Source of the DNA: DASYXT01 sp035934555
GTDB taxonomy: Bacteria > Verrucomicrobiota > Verrucomicrobiia > Limisphaerales > UBA8199
Reading direction: 5' to 3'
Length of the DNA stretch: 64,000 bases
Assembly (NCBI GenBank): GCA_035934555.1
Contig: DASYXT010000128.1
Span: forward strand, 62,001-126,000
Shown here in pieces: positions 10,479 to 19,724 of this stretch; position 1 is the stretch's first letter, and every line of letters starts with the position of its first letter. The notes beneath the pieces were generated by a model. The model was not told the DNA's origin and made no database searches. It saw only the letters and a program-made list of their open reading frames with translations. Made by a program: the position numbers and the translations under genes.

Positions 10479-11363
10479 CTAAGTGGAAAACACCGGCACG
10501 GGCTCACCTTCACCGTCGTTGGAAGCGCTTCCGGCGGGGTACATCGGCATCGAACCGCGGAGCGCGTCGCGGATTTCCTCGGCCAGCGCGCGGTTATCAA
10601 CATAGGTGTGCTCGAGGGCGGTGGCGTATTCTGCGGCGAAGCTGTCCAGTTCCTGGGTGATGGCGCGAATGGTGGTGACCATGTAGTTGTAGGCGAACAT
10701 CGCCGGGATAGCGACGAACAGGCCAGTGACGGTAGCGATGAGCGCGCCGGCCACACCGGGCGCCATGGCGGTGAGGCTGGCGGCGTTGGCGCGCGCGATG
10801 CCGGAGAATGTCTCCATCACGCCCCAGACGGTGCCGAGCAAGCCGATGAAGGGGCCGCCGGCGACGGCGGTCGAGAGAACGATCATGCCTTTCTCCAGGG
10901 AGAGGGCTTCGGAACTGGCAGCGCGCTCCAGCGCGACGCGCACCGAGTCAAAGGCGCCGTGGCTGATCTTGGTGGTGACCGAACGGGCGAGCACGTCGGT
11001 ATGGGCCTGCGTGGCGACACTCGAGCCGAGGCTCTGGGTACGAACCACCTGCACCGGGTTGTTCTTGAGGTGATATTCCGCCTCCTCAGCGCCGGTGCAA
11101 TAAAGCTCGTAGGCCGGAGCGCCGTCGAATTCCACCTTCCGCCGGTAAATGTCAAGCGGATCGCGCGTGGACCGGTAAGCGGAAAAGAACTGCTTGGACA
11201 TCTTGCGGGCGCGATAAAGCTGCCGGCTTTTAGTGATAATCACCGACCAACTGAAGATAGAGACGATGACCAGCGCGCCGATGGTGGTTTTGCCTTCGGG
11301 CGTGGCCTGTTTGAAGGCGAAGTCCAGCGCGCCGCTCGCAAATAAGGGTGTGAGGTAGTGCAT
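10479..11363 (-). CDS. exbB: MotA/TolQ/ExbB proton channel protein
   Basis: 294 residues. Transmembrane helix 1 (about 25-42, TIGALVIVSIFSWSVIITKS), a cytoplasmic loop, then helices 2 and 3 (GPFIGLLGTVWGVMETFSGI and PGVAGALIATVTGLFVAIPA), the classic ExbB/TolQ channel core with its conserved GLLGTVWG and threonine-rich pore. The C-terminus has DDGEGEPVPVF-like acidic residues. It begins only 3 nt after the stop of the tpsA gene, a spacing that makes read-through from tpsA almost certain. It energises TonB with the proton gradient. Confidence 0.93.
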   Translation of the reverse strand: MHYLTPLFASGALDFAFKQATPEGKTTIGALVIVSIFSWSVIITKSRQLYRARKMSKQFFSAYRSTRDPLDIYRRKVEFDGAPAYELYCTGAEEAEYHLKNNPVQVVRTQSLGSSVATQAHTDVLARSVTTKISHGAFDSVRVALERAASSEALSLEKGMIVLSTAVAGGPFIGLLGTVWGVMETFSGIARANAASLTAMAPGVAGALIATVTGLFVAIPAMFAYNYMVTTIRAITQELDSFAAEYATALEHTYVDNRALAEEIRDALRGSMPMYPAGSASNDGEGEPVPVFST

Positions 11364-11366
11364 AAA

Positions 11367-14300
11367 TTATTTTCCGGAATCGGGCAAAATGACCGTGACG
11401 CGGCCGACGCGGCGAACCAGGACGGGATTCTGGCCCGCGTGTTTTTTCTTTTCGTCGTCATCACTGGCGAGAGTGGAGCTGTCGGACGCGGCGACGGTTT
11501 TGTCGGCGGCATCGGCGGTCTTTTGGGCAGCCGGAGCGGCGACACTGGTGAACGCGCCAACGGTGCCGCCGGCGGTATTGCCGCTGGTATTGGCATTGCC
11601 GCCGGTGGAAATGACCGAGGCGGTGATTTCGGACCCGGACACGCTGACATTGCCGGCGCCGACAATGCTGCCCGAGATGCTACCGCCTGCCTTGACGGAC
11701 ACGCCGCCACTGGAAATGACGGTGCCGATGAAGTTGCCGCCAAGCTGAATGACCACGGGGTTGTTCGCCGTCGAAACGATGCTGCCCAGGACATCGCCCC
11801 CAGCGTGAATCGAGCGCACGTGGCCGAGGATACCGGATTGGTCGGCAATGATGCTGCCCGCGGCATACAGGTCCATGCCTGCGGAGGATTGGTCCGTTTG
11901 ATTGAACGCCAATTGAATGATGCCGCCGGCATTGGCGAGAATATCCCCGCCGGCGCGGACATTGATATTGCCGACGTGGGCGTCGGAATCGGTCCGGGTC
12001 ACGGCCATAATGCCGCTGCCGAAGAAGCGGTCGTTGCGAATCACCACCTGGCCCAGCACGGGGTCCCACTCGCTGGTGGTGACGGAGAAAAAGCCGCGCG
12101 CGCCCGCGCCGGCATCGACGTTGCCATCGAGCGAGATGACGTTGATGTCGCCGCCGTCGTAAGTGGCAATGCGCGAGCCATCGACGTTGATGTCGCCCAC
12201 CGCCTGCACCGTGACGCTGCCGCCGTGCGCGGTGTAGATGCCTTTGGGCGTGTCGTCGCTGGTGTAAGAATTCTGCGAGCCAACTTCAATTGAGCCGAGG
12301 CTGTTGATGGCGATGTCGCCGCCGTTGAACGAGGCAATCTGGGAGCTGGTGATGTTCAGGTTCCCGCTGAGATTCAGCGTTACACTGGCGCCCGCCAATG
12401 ACACCCGCGCCAGGCTCGGATTAACCAGCGGCCCAACCGAGCGTATGCCGGCCGAACTGCCTAAATCCATGTTATGCGCGCTGACGACGAATTGTCCGGG
12501 GCCGCCGAGTTGCAGGCCCAAAGCGGCGAGCGGCGAGTTGGGAATGTCCTGCGACAACGCAAATAAATGCCGCAACGCGGCAGTATCAGTCGTGAAAATG
12601 GCATTGCGCACGATGGCGTTGCCGTAGGGGTCGAGGGCGACTTCGCCGGTGCGCGGGTCAATAACGTAAACCGTCGGGTGCAACAGGAAATTCAGATCCA
12701 CCGAGGTCATAATGCCCTGGAGACCGAGTTGGTGTGTGATGGGGTTGTAGAGCAGGCGCGCGCCGAGGTCCGGGTCCATCGAGGCGATGGGGTCGGTCAG
12801 CAAAGCGAGGTCGGCCGGGCTGGCGAGGGTGACGAAAGTTAAATCGCTGCGGCTGAAAAAATTGCCATCGATTTGGATGCGCGTCGCGTCGTGGCCCGAA
12901 AGATTTTGCCCTTCAAAGGAGAAGTTATCGACGTTGTGATGAACGCGAATACTGGCCTGCTCGGGCGAGCGGAGGAAGAGGTTATCGAGGTCGCCGCTGA
13001 TATCGAGGCTGACGCCGGCGCCCGTGCCGCCCAGGTGCAACGGCACGGCCGCGTGGCCGTTGGCAAAGGTGCGGTAATCGGCGCTGCCGCTGTCAGAAAC
13101 GACTAACTGGCTAAACTGGCTGGGAGCGCTGCCGAAGGACCCGCCATCGGTCGTCACCACCTGCAGGCTGCCAAGCGATGACGGGTAAAGAATGACGTCC
13201 TTATCCAGCGTGATGCCGCCGGCACCGGCGTCCATCGAAAGAATCGGTGGATAAATCGCATAATCCTGGCGGACGGGGTTATCGGCGGTGTGAGCGATAT
13301 TGTCGCCGGTGAGGACGATGGAGTGCCCGCCGAACAGATTCGCATAGGCGTTGGCGCCGTAATCGAACTGGAACGTGAGCCGCGGGCCAAACACCGAGCG
13401 ATTGGCATTCAGCGAGCCGCTCGGGTTGAAGATTTCGTTCAGGTACAGGTCCTGGTCGGCGTGGAGCGTCCAACCGCCATGGGACAGCCCGAAACTGGCG
13501 CCAGTGCCTGCTGAACCGATGTTCCTGCCGGCGATGACCGAGGCCATGCCATTCTCGACCATGAAGTTGCCGCGAATATCGCGTCCGGCCTCGAGCGCGA
13601 GATTGCCGGCCTGTGAACCGAATGTGCCGATATGGGATTGGAGGCTGAGGATGTCCTGGCCGGCATTGATGGCAACGTCGCCGCCGGCCTCGGTGCCGAT
13701 CCCGCCGAGCCCCTGCGCGCTGATGGTGTACCCTGTGCTGCTGAAATCGTAGGTGTCGGCTTTGGTGCCTGCATCCACGTTGCCGTCCAATGTGATGATT
13801 GAAATATCGCCTCCGCCGATGGTGCGGATATAGCCGCTGCCGACGAGCACCTCATGCCCGGCCTCCAGCGTGATGTTGCCGCTGGCCGTCTCAAGCGCGC
13901 CATTGTAGCCGGGATTGGAAGGACCTCCGTTGAGATAGATGCCGCCAATGCCGCTGCGGACGGCGTGGGTCGGCGAGCTGAAATCGACACCGGCCGCCAT
14001 GCTAATGGACCAGCCGCCGGCAGAGAAAATGCGGGAATTGTTGTAGAAGGTGATGTTGTTGCCGGCTTCGAGGGTGAGGAGGCTTCCCGGGGCATTGATA
14101 CCGGTGCTGGTGTCCAGGTTCCAGGCGTTGCCGGCCGAAGGCAACCCGATGTTGATATTCTGGAGCGCCTGCAAATCGATCTGCGAGAAACCGATGAAGG
14201 AACGGTTGACGTTCAGCGTCAACGTGCCGGTGGTGGGTGGGTCACCGGCGCCAACCGTGCCGACCGGCGTGGTCCGGCCAGTGTTCGCCGTTAACGTGAT

Positions 14301-15386
14301 ATTCAGCGGGTCCAACAGCAGACTGCCACCTCGCCAGCCGCGCTGGGCTGTCCCGTCAAGCTGCGATTCCATGCCGTTCATGGTGAGCGCACAAAGCTGC
14401 ACCTGACCGCCATCGCCGCCCTGCCCTCCCCCGCGAACGTCGATGATTGAATCGGGGTCATCGACGAAGGTTTGAGCCGAATCCAAAGAGATGCGTCCGC
14501 CGGAACTATCGGCCGAGCTATCGCCGTTGGCGCTCAGGACGGAATGCGAACCGAGGTTCACTGCATCGCTGGCAACCAGTTCAATCGTTCCGTGACTTGA
14601 ACGAACGGAATTGGCCTGAATAAGGCCGTTTTGATTAATGACCTGAGCGCGTAACGAGATAGCGCCCGCGTCGGCGATTAAGCGGCCCTGGTTATCGATG
14701 CTCCCTTGCGGCAAATCAACTGCCGCACTGACCCCGCGTCCATCCGGGCGCTCCGAGAGCAAAACGTGCTTGCCGGCGTAGAGGCCAAGCTTGCCATCCG
14801 GCACCGAAATCAGGCCGTGATTCTCAATCCCTTCGGCAATGAGGAAAATCGAACCACCGGGATCAGCCCGGATCTGGCCGTAGTTAATAATATTGGCTGT
14901 CGGTGGCGGGCCTTGATAGGTCCAGAAGCCGCCGACGCCGGCGGGCGGCAGGACCGCAGCGCTGGCGGCGACAAACCCGCCGACATTCACCTGGCAATGG
15001 GGACCGAAGTAAAATCCATTTTGGTTCATCAACACGACTGTGCCGTTGGCCTGCAGGCTGCCCCAGATTTGGGAGGGGTTCCGATCAAAAATCTGGTTCC
15101 ACACCACCGACCGTGAGGAAGGTTGCCAAAATCGGGTCATCTCTCCGGCAGCGATATTGAAGCTCTGCCAGTTGATGACGGCATTTTGCGACGCGGTAAT
15201 GTTCAGCACCGAGCCATTCCGCGAGGCTGTGGCCGTGCCGTTGACAACCGTCATGCCCTGCGGATTGGCCCGGACCTGCGAAACCGCACACCAGCCAAGC
15301 GCCAGGACGGCCATTCCCAGCAGGAAATGTCCACCTGCACATCGGCCCTCGCGGTGGCGGGCTAACCCTTTAGTGCTGACCTTCAT
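11367..15386 (-). CDS. TpsA-type exoprotein, filamentous haemagglutinin N-terminal domain
   Basis: 1339 residues. A long signal peptide (basic start, core FLLGMAVLALGWCAVSQVRA, cut near 40) is followed by the TPS secretion domain (about 42-165): NGSVLNITASQNAVINWQSF, FDRNPSQIWGSLQANGTVVL and NQNGFYFGPHCQVNVGGF. These are the conserved parts recognised by TpsB partners. The rest is Gly/Ala/Asn-rich beta-helix repeats (AGRDI, AGGDI, DGGDINVISLDGNVDAG). The C-terminus (DDDEKKKHAGQNP, then VRRVGRVTVILPDSGK) has no barrel, so it needs a separate pore, which is encoded 147 bp upstream. It may be an adhesin or a surface-layer fibre. Downstream lie exbB-exbD-tonB-exbD in the same direction. No Shine-Dalgarno is obvious before ATG 15386. 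Confidence 0.9.
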   Translation of the reverse strand: MKVSTKGLARHREGRCAGGHFLLGMAVLALGWCAVSQVRANPQGMTVVNGTATASRNGSVLNITASQNAVINWQSFNIAAGEMTRFWQPSSRSVVWNQIFDRNPSQIWGSLQANGTVVLMNQNGFYFGPHCQVNVGGFVAASAAVLPPAGVGGFWTYQGPPPTANIINYGQIRADPGGSIFLIAEGIENHGLISVPDGKLGLYAGKHVLLSERPDGRGVSAAVDLPQGSIDNQGRLIADAGAISLRAQVINQNGLIQANSVRSSHGTIELVASDAVNLGSHSVLSANGDSSADSSGGRISLDSAQTFVDDPDSIIDVRGGGQGGDGGQVQLCALTMNGMESQLDGTAQRGWRGGSLLLDPLNITLTANTGRTTPVGTVGAGDPPTTGTLTLNVNRSFIGFSQIDLQALQNINIGLPSAGNAWNLDTSTGINAPGSLLTLEAGNNITFYNNSRIFSAGGWSISMAAGVDFSSPTHAVRSGIGGIYLNGGPSNPGYNGALETASGNITLEAGHEVLVGSGYIRTIGGGDISIITLDGNVDAGTKADTYDFSSTGYTISAQGLGGIGTEAGGDVAINAGQDILSLQSHIGTFGSQAGNLALEAGRDIRGNFMVENGMASVIAGRNIGSAGTGASFGLSHGGWTLHADQDLYLNEIFNPSGSLNANRSVFGPRLTFQFDYGANAYANLFGGHSIVLTGDNIAHTADNPVRQDYAIYPPILSMDAGAGGITLDKDVILYPSSLGSLQVVTTDGGSFGSAPSQFSQLVVSDSGSADYRTFANGHAAVPLHLGGTGAGVSLDISGDLDNLFLRSPEQASIRVHHNVDNFSFEGQNLSGHDATRIQIDGNFFSRSDLTFVTLASPADLALLTDPIASMDPDLGARLLYNPITHQLGLQGIMTSVDLNFLLHPTVYVIDPRTGEVALDPYGNAIVRNAIFTTDTAALRHLFALSQDIPNSPLAALGLQLGGPGQFVVSAHNMDLGSSAGIRSVGPLVNPSLARVSLAGASVTLNLSGNLNITSSQIASFNGGDIAINSLGSIEVGSQNSYTSDDTPKGIYTAHGGSVTVQAVGDINVDGSRIATYDGGDINVISLDGNVDAGAGARGFFSVTTSEWDPVLGQVVIRNDRFFGSGIMAVTRTDSDAHVGNINVRAGGDILANAGGIIQLAFNQTDQSSAGMDLYAAGSIIADQSGILGHVRSIHAGGDVLGSIVSTANNPVVIQLGGNFIGTVISSGGVSVKAGGSISGSIVGAGNVSVSGSEITASVISTGGNANTSGNTAGGTVGAFTSVAAPAAQKTADAADKTVAASDSSTLASDDDEKKKHAGQNPVLVRRVGRVTVILPDSGK

Positions 15387-15472
15387 GCGATCCGGTTCTG
15401 CTTTGGTGCAATACGACTATGCGCAGCGGCATCAGCAAACGGAAGTTACGTTGTGTGAAAACAGGATGGCGA

Positions 15473-15491
15473 TCATGTGACGACCACATGA
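15473..15491. promoter_or_regulatory. Perfect inverted repeat between tpsB and tpsA
   Basis: TCATGTG and CACATGA flank a 5-base spacer ACGAC, in the 147-bp gap between the two tps genes and about 90 bp upstream of the tpsA start. It could be an operator, an mRNA hairpin limiting tpsA translation, or chance. There is no T-run, so it is not a standard terminator. Confidence 0.35.
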
Positions 15492-15533
15492 CGAGCTAGT
15501 GATGCGTGTCCGAAAAGTGTTGATCGCTGGAAC

Positions 15534-18449
15534 TTACCATTGGGTGCCGATGCTGAACTCGATGCGGAGGTGATCGGGTTCCTGGGTGGGCACCCTGAGC
15601 AACGGGACGCCAGCGTTGACCCGGGCATCGAAGTGCTCGCCGATGCTGAGGTCAAATCCGGCGCCCACACCCAGCATATCGACCGAACCTTGCCGGCTGC
15701 CGGAATCAATGAGGTAGCTTTGCCCATAATCGAGGAAGGTGTAAGTCCGGATCAGCATGGGGATACGGTCGAAGGCCAGGCCCACATTCCAGTAGGGTGA
15801 GTGCGGCTCGGCCTGAACGCGCCAGCCGTTATCGCCATAGACGGCGCCGTCGCGATAGCCGCGCGGGCCGGCCAGCCCGCCAAAAGCCATCTGCTCGTTG
15901 CTGATCAACGGTTCGTTGGCCCATTGCCCGTCGGCATGAAGGCGCACACCCCAATCGCCGTAAATCTTCTGCTCGCGCGTGATTCCGGGAGTCATAACGT
16001 AATAGTTGCCGGTGGCCTGAGTGGAGCCGGCAACGGCAGCAAAATCCTGTTGACTGCTGAGCCAACTGCCGAAGGCAAAACTCTGGCCCAGCGAAAAAGT
16101 GGTTGTCCCGCTCGGATCTATTTCCGTCCCCTCCCAGCTCAATGAGAAGGGCATGTAGCGCACGGAAGTGAACACGGTCCGCGAGGTGGAGATTGCCGGC
16201 GAGGGGAATTGAGTAAATGGGGGCCCGGTAGTGCCGATATCGGGGACAAAAATCGTCGCCTGAAACGTGCGATCTTGCAGAAGTGTCGAGCGATAATTTT
16301 TGTAATCCACCCCACCGGAGAGAGTCGAGCTGATACCCCAGAACGGCGCCAAAGGCGTGCTGAAGCGCGCGCCGAGATCCTCGTTGGGATTAATCGTACG
16401 ATTAAAAATCGTGTCGCTGATCTGCAACCCACCTTCGGGCGGCAGGATGGGCGGTGTAAGCGTCGAGCTTTGCAATTGCTGGCCGGTGTCGGCCGAGGAG
16501 CGCGAGGCATAGAAAAGCAATTCGCTGGCGCCGGTCGGCGGTGGGGCCTGAAACCGGCGGGTTGCCTCGTTATAGCCGAAGTCCGTGAGGGTGTAGTCCT
16601 GCGCTCGAGGCGGGCCGTTGGCGCCTGACAATGGCATGCGGTAATAAGCGCTGTAATTGGCGATCTGCGGCTGTTCGTAGAAATTGAAATCACCCTGCTT
16701 GTAAGATTCGGGCGAGAAGGAGTACTGCAAACCGATTTGGTGGTTAAGCTGCCACAAGTTATCGTCCACGACAGCGAAGTTGGCGCGCAACTCCGGCGTG
16801 CCTGGTGTCGAATAGTCATTCAAATCCACATGCGCATGGATGGGCAGGCGGTCCTTAACCTTTAGATCCAGGATGCTCGTTCCAGGGTCCGGCCCGGGCC
16901 CCAGCACCGGATAAATTTGGCGGTCGCGATTGGCGTTGGCGCGGTCCAGTTCCTCCTGAAACAACAGCGCGTTGAGCAGCATGTTGGTGTGCAGGTTGGG
17001 CAACTCGCGCATGACGTTATTGGAACTGAAGTAGTGGTTGTTCAGAACGTTGATGGCAACCAGGCGGCCTTCGGTAACTTTGATCATGACGATCCCGTTG
17101 GTAAGCTGTTGCGGTGGCAGGCTGGGAACCACAGTCACGTAGCCGCGGTCGCGATAGGCCAATTGCAGTTCGGCCAGTGCCTGCCGGATCGAGTCCAGAT
17201 TTATTGCCTTGCCGGTATGGGCTTCGAGAATGGGCTCAGTGATCGCCGGCGGCAGAACGGTGTTGCCAATAAGCTCGTAGCCTTTCACTTCGAAGGTCGG
17301 CCCGTTGGTCGAGGCCGGCGCTTTCGGCACAGTGTTTGTGTCGGGCGCCGTTTTGGCCGCGTGGCGATTCGTCTGATCTTCGGTCCGGAGTTGTTCTAAT
17401 TTTCGGCGGAGCGCCTCGCGAGCTTTTCGTTGAGCATCCGTGTCGGTTGTAGCGGCGGGCAGTGAGGAGAATGGCACCTCGGCTGATAAGAGGAAGAACG
17501 GGGTCATGGAATGGGCGATAAGCCCTTCGCTGCTGCCCGCATGAAGTGCCGCGGTGATCGGCAGAGGAGAGGGGTTCGCGGCGACCGCACTCGAAGCCAG
17601 CCACACGCCCAATCCCGCCACCAGGGAGAGGACTTTTTTCGATTTAGCCCCCTTTTGGCGCCATTGCGATGGGCTCATGCCAAAGCGGCGCTTGAACAAG
17701 GCGTTGAACAGACTCAGGCTCCGATAGCCGCTGTCCAGCGCCACCTGGATAATCTTGGTATCTGAGCCGCTGAGAAGCTGGCGCGCTTTCAGCAGGCGCA
17801 GTTCGGTTTGACGCGTGCGAGGCGCCTCGCCGAAGTGTTCGCGAAAGAGCCGGTTAAAATGACGCGGGCTGCAGCCGCACAATCGCGCCAACTGCTCCGG
17901 GGTATGGTGGATGAGTTCGAAGTCAGGCATTTGGAAAATGATTTGTTGAAAGCGGTGTTGGGCGGAAACGATCCGGGTTTCGGGAGCGCGGTGTCGAGCC
18001 AGCCCCTCGCCGAAAAAAGTCATCGCCAGCCCGAGCACTTCGGCCCGCTCAGCCAATTCCTGCCCCGGGTTATGCCGCCCGGCCAGCGCCGCCAATTTTT
18101 GGCTCAGCGGATGGGTCGAGGGCAGAAACTGCGCTTCCCGGGCCGCTTCGGTGTCATTCTCGAAGAAATAGCGCTCCGCCACGGTGAAGAATCCACAGAG
18201 CAGGTCCGGTGCGAAACTGAACCCGTGCAGCAGCACTTCGCTGAGCTGGCTGGCGCGGACGAGGGCCTTTTTGCGTGGAGGGACAATCACCAACTCGCCT
18301 TCGTTGAAGGCGCGCGGCTTGGCGGTGTCGAGCCAATAGGCGGCGCCGCGGCAAAGGCTGAGGAAGCGCCAGGCCTTGGCGTCGTCGCTCCACTCTTGCC
18401 CCGGCGGCAACTTGATTTGGTCGATGCGTAAATGCCCGGGAGTATTCAT
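15534..18449 (-). CDS. AraC-type regulator fused in frame to a TpsB/FhaC (ShlB-like) outer-membrane transporter
   Basis: 971 residues in one frame. Residues 1-155 look like an AraC-family sensing domain. Residues about 160-266 are a full AraC DNA-binding domain: TPEQLARLCGCSPRHFNRLF for the first helix-turn-helix and FNALFKRRFGMSPSQWRQKG for the second. Immediately after comes a textbook signal peptide (KSKKVLSLVAGLGVWLASS, then AVAA, about 270-291). A Q/R-rich linker leads to POTRA domains (FEVKGYELIGNTVLPP near 386; VMIKVTEGRLVAINVL near 454) and a beta-barrel with the TpsB motif GLAGPRGYRDGAVYG and a final strand ending in W. TpsB proteins export TpsA partners, and the partner follows 147 bp downstream. 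An internal ATG at 17678 (M258) would give a normal TpsB with a 33-residue signal, but it has no clear ribosome site. Either two products overlap in one frame or this is a true fusion. Confidence 0.88.
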   Translation of the reverse strand: MNTPGHLRIDQIKLPPGQEWSDDAKAWRFLSLCRGAAYWLDTAKPRAFNEGELVIVPPRKKALVRASQLSEVLLHGFSFAPDLLCGFFTVAERYFFENDTEAAREAQFLPSTHPLSQKLAALAGRHNPGQELAERAEVLGLAMTFFGEGLARHRAPETRIVSAQHRFQQIIFQMPDFELIHHTPEQLARLCGCSPRHFNRLFREHFGEAPRTRQTELRLLKARQLLSGSDTKIIQVALDSGYRSLSLFNALFKRRFGMSPSQWRQKGAKSKKVLSLVAGLGVWLASSAVAANPSPLPITAALHAGSSEGLIAHSMTPFFLLSAEVPFSSLPAATTDTDAQRKAREALRRKLEQLRTEDQTNRHAAKTAPDTNTVPKAPASTNGPTFEVKGYELIGNTVLPPAITEPILEAHTGKAINLDSIRQALAELQLAYRDRGYVTVVPSLPPQQLTNGIVMIKVTEGRLVAINVLNNHYFSSNNVMRELPNLHTNMLLNALLFQEELDRANANRDRQIYPVLGPGPDPGTSILDLKVKDRLPIHAHVDLNDYSTPGTPELRANFAVVDDNLWQLNHQIGLQYSFSPESYKQGDFNFYEQPQIANYSAYYRMPLSGANGPPRAQDYTLTDFGYNEATRRFQAPPPTGASELLFYASRSSADTGQQLQSSTLTPPILPPEGGLQISDTIFNRTINPNEDLGARFSTPLAPFWGISSTLSGGVDYKNYRSTLLQDRTFQATIFVPDIGTTGPPFTQFPSPAISTSRTVFTSVRYMPFSLSWEGTEIDPSGTTTFSLGQSFAFGSWLSSQQDFAAVAGSTQATGNYYVMTPGITREQKIYGDWGVRLHADGQWANEPLISNEQMAFGGLAGPRGYRDGAVYGDNGWRVQAEPHSPYWNVGLAFDRIPMLIRTYTFLDYGQSYLIDSGSRQGSVDMLGVGAGFDLSIGEHFDARVNAGVPLLRVPTQEPDHLRIEFSIGTQW

Positions 18450-18518
18450 CGGCGTACAGGGCCGTGCATCCCTGACAGACGTTGGTTACGAACAGATGAC
18501 AACCAGGAAACAAACGCA

Positions 18519-18528
18519 TGACATGTCA
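18519..18528. promoter_or_regulatory. 10-bp palindrome upstream of the AraC-TpsB gene
   Basis: TGACATGTCA is a perfect palindrome about 70 bp before the start codon at 18449 and just downstream of the terminator of the preceding gene, so it falls in the likely promoter region of the tps operon. It shares a CATGT core with the inverted repeat at 15473-15491. An operator role is inference; AraC-type regulators more often bind direct repeats. Confidence 0.3.
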
Positions 18529-18533
18529 CCGAC

Positions 18534-18572
18534 AAAAAAAGCACCGGCGCAGGTGAATCCCGGCGCCGGTGC
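18534..18572 (-). terminator. Rho-independent terminator after the PstS-like gene
   Basis: A perfect 10-bp stem, GCACCGGCGC (18541-18550) with GCGCCGGTGC (18563-18572), is followed on the minus strand by seven T (18540-18534). It lies 19 bp past the stop at 18591 and separates that gene from the AraC-TpsB operon, which therefore needs its own promoter. Confidence 0.9.
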
Positions 18573-18590
18573 TGATTCGGCGGCTCTCCT

Positions 18591-19673
18591 TTAGAAATTC
18601 AAAGAGGTGATGGTACCGCCATCGGTGCCGCGCTGGACTGTCATGTGGGTCTGATCCACAAAGTTGGCGGTATAGTTCACGTTGGTGGTTTGGTAGCCCT
18701 GGTTGGTGATGGCGGCGATGAGGGCATTGCGAATCGTCGCCTGGTTGGCGCTGAGGCCGCCGGCGCGATTGACCAGGTGCTCATAACCCCACATGGGGTA
18801 GGTGCCGTTCTGCACCGCGGCGGGCGTGAAAGCAACCCCCTCATAGGAAATCGGGGAAGCGGAAGCGGCAATCGCAGCGACATCCGCCAGGCCAAGGTAA
18901 CCAATCACGTTGGGGTTGTTGGCAATGACGTTGCGTTCGTTACCGCCGCTGGAGTAGCCGTTGGTCAGCACCAGCGTGGTGCCGTTCAGGCCCCAGAGAC
19001 GCGGCGTGCCGGTAAAGCCAAGGTTACGTTGGGTGGTGATGCGTGTGCCGGAGCCGGAATCGCGGCCCGTCAGATAAACCGGGTTGCTGCCGATGCCGCC
19101 GAGGAAACTAGCCGGCATACCGTTGATAAGCTGGGTGCCGTTGGTCACCACGCCCGAAGCGGTCATCAGCAACTGTGCCTGCTCGCGCGTGATATTGGTG
19201 ATGCCGACCAGAGCGTTGTTTTTGGTGAACGTGAACGGAATAACTCCCACAATGGATTGATCAAAATCCGAGCCGTTGATCGCCGGAGTCGCCGATTCGG
19301 GGAACACGTCGGAGAACGATAAATCCGGAACGGTGTTGTTGGTGGTGCCGGTGCCGGGGTTTATCGTCGGCACGGGCGTGCTTTGATCGACGGCTAACAT
19401 GCCCGTGCCCGAACCGGAAAAGCTCAGGCGCACAGTGACGGGCGTGTTGCGCAAAGAAGGAATGGCATTGGACATCGTGCCCTGATAGGTCCCCGGGCCG
19501 ATGGCGAGATCCCCGGCGGTGATATAGCCGGCATCAAAGAGGAATTGGACCCGGTCAAAGGCGATCGAGCGGAAAGCGGTGCTGCCGGTAATGGTCAGGG
19601 TGACCTGGGCCTGGGCAACGCCGGCCAGCAAACCACCGGTAAGGAGCGAGAGAAGGATTTTGTTCAGTTTCAT
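18591..19673 (-). CDS. PstS-like periplasmic substrate-binding protein
   Basis: 360 residues with a clear signal peptide (MKLNKILLSLLTGGLLAG, then VAQA, cut near 22). Phosphate-binding-protein motifs are recognisable: LTITGSTAFRSIAFDR, a binding loop FSGSGTGM, FSDVFPESATP, a second loop GRDSGSGTRI, and NVIGYLGLADVAA. These resemble the PstS anion-binding loops, but no pstCAB genes adjoin, so it is an orphan. The ligand is uncertain. It is followed by a strong terminator and preceded 51 bp away by another secreted protein in the same direction. It could bind phosphate or an oxyanion in the periplasm, or serve the neighbouring Tps/Ton system; the last idea rests on position only. Confidence 0.75.
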   Translation of the reverse strand: MKLNKILLSLLTGGLLAGVAQAQVTLTITGSTAFRSIAFDRVQFLFDAGYITAGDLAIGPGTYQGTMSNAIPSLRNTPVTVRLSFSGSGTGMLAVDQSTPVPTINPGTGTTNNTVPDLSFSDVFPESATPAINGSDFDQSIVGVIPFTFTKNNALVGITNITREQAQLLMTASGVVTNGTQLINGMPASFLGGIGSNPVYLTGRDSGSGTRITTQRNLGFTGTPRLWGLNGTTLVLTNGYSSGGNERNVIANNPNVIGYLGLADVAAIAASASPISYEGVAFTPAAVQNGTYPMWGYEHLVNRAGGLSANQATIRNALIAAITNQGYQTTNVNYTANFVDQTHMTVQRGTDGGTITSLNF

Positions 19674-19724
19674 ATTGCAGGTTTAGTTGATGAGTTTGTT
19701 GTAAGCTTCAATTTCGATAAGGGG

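Noticed and set aside
10002..11345. 447-codon plus-strand frame over exbD/exbB
   Set aside because: Antisense shadow of recognisable ExbD and ExbB proteins; Gly/Asp/Arg-rich with no start signal.
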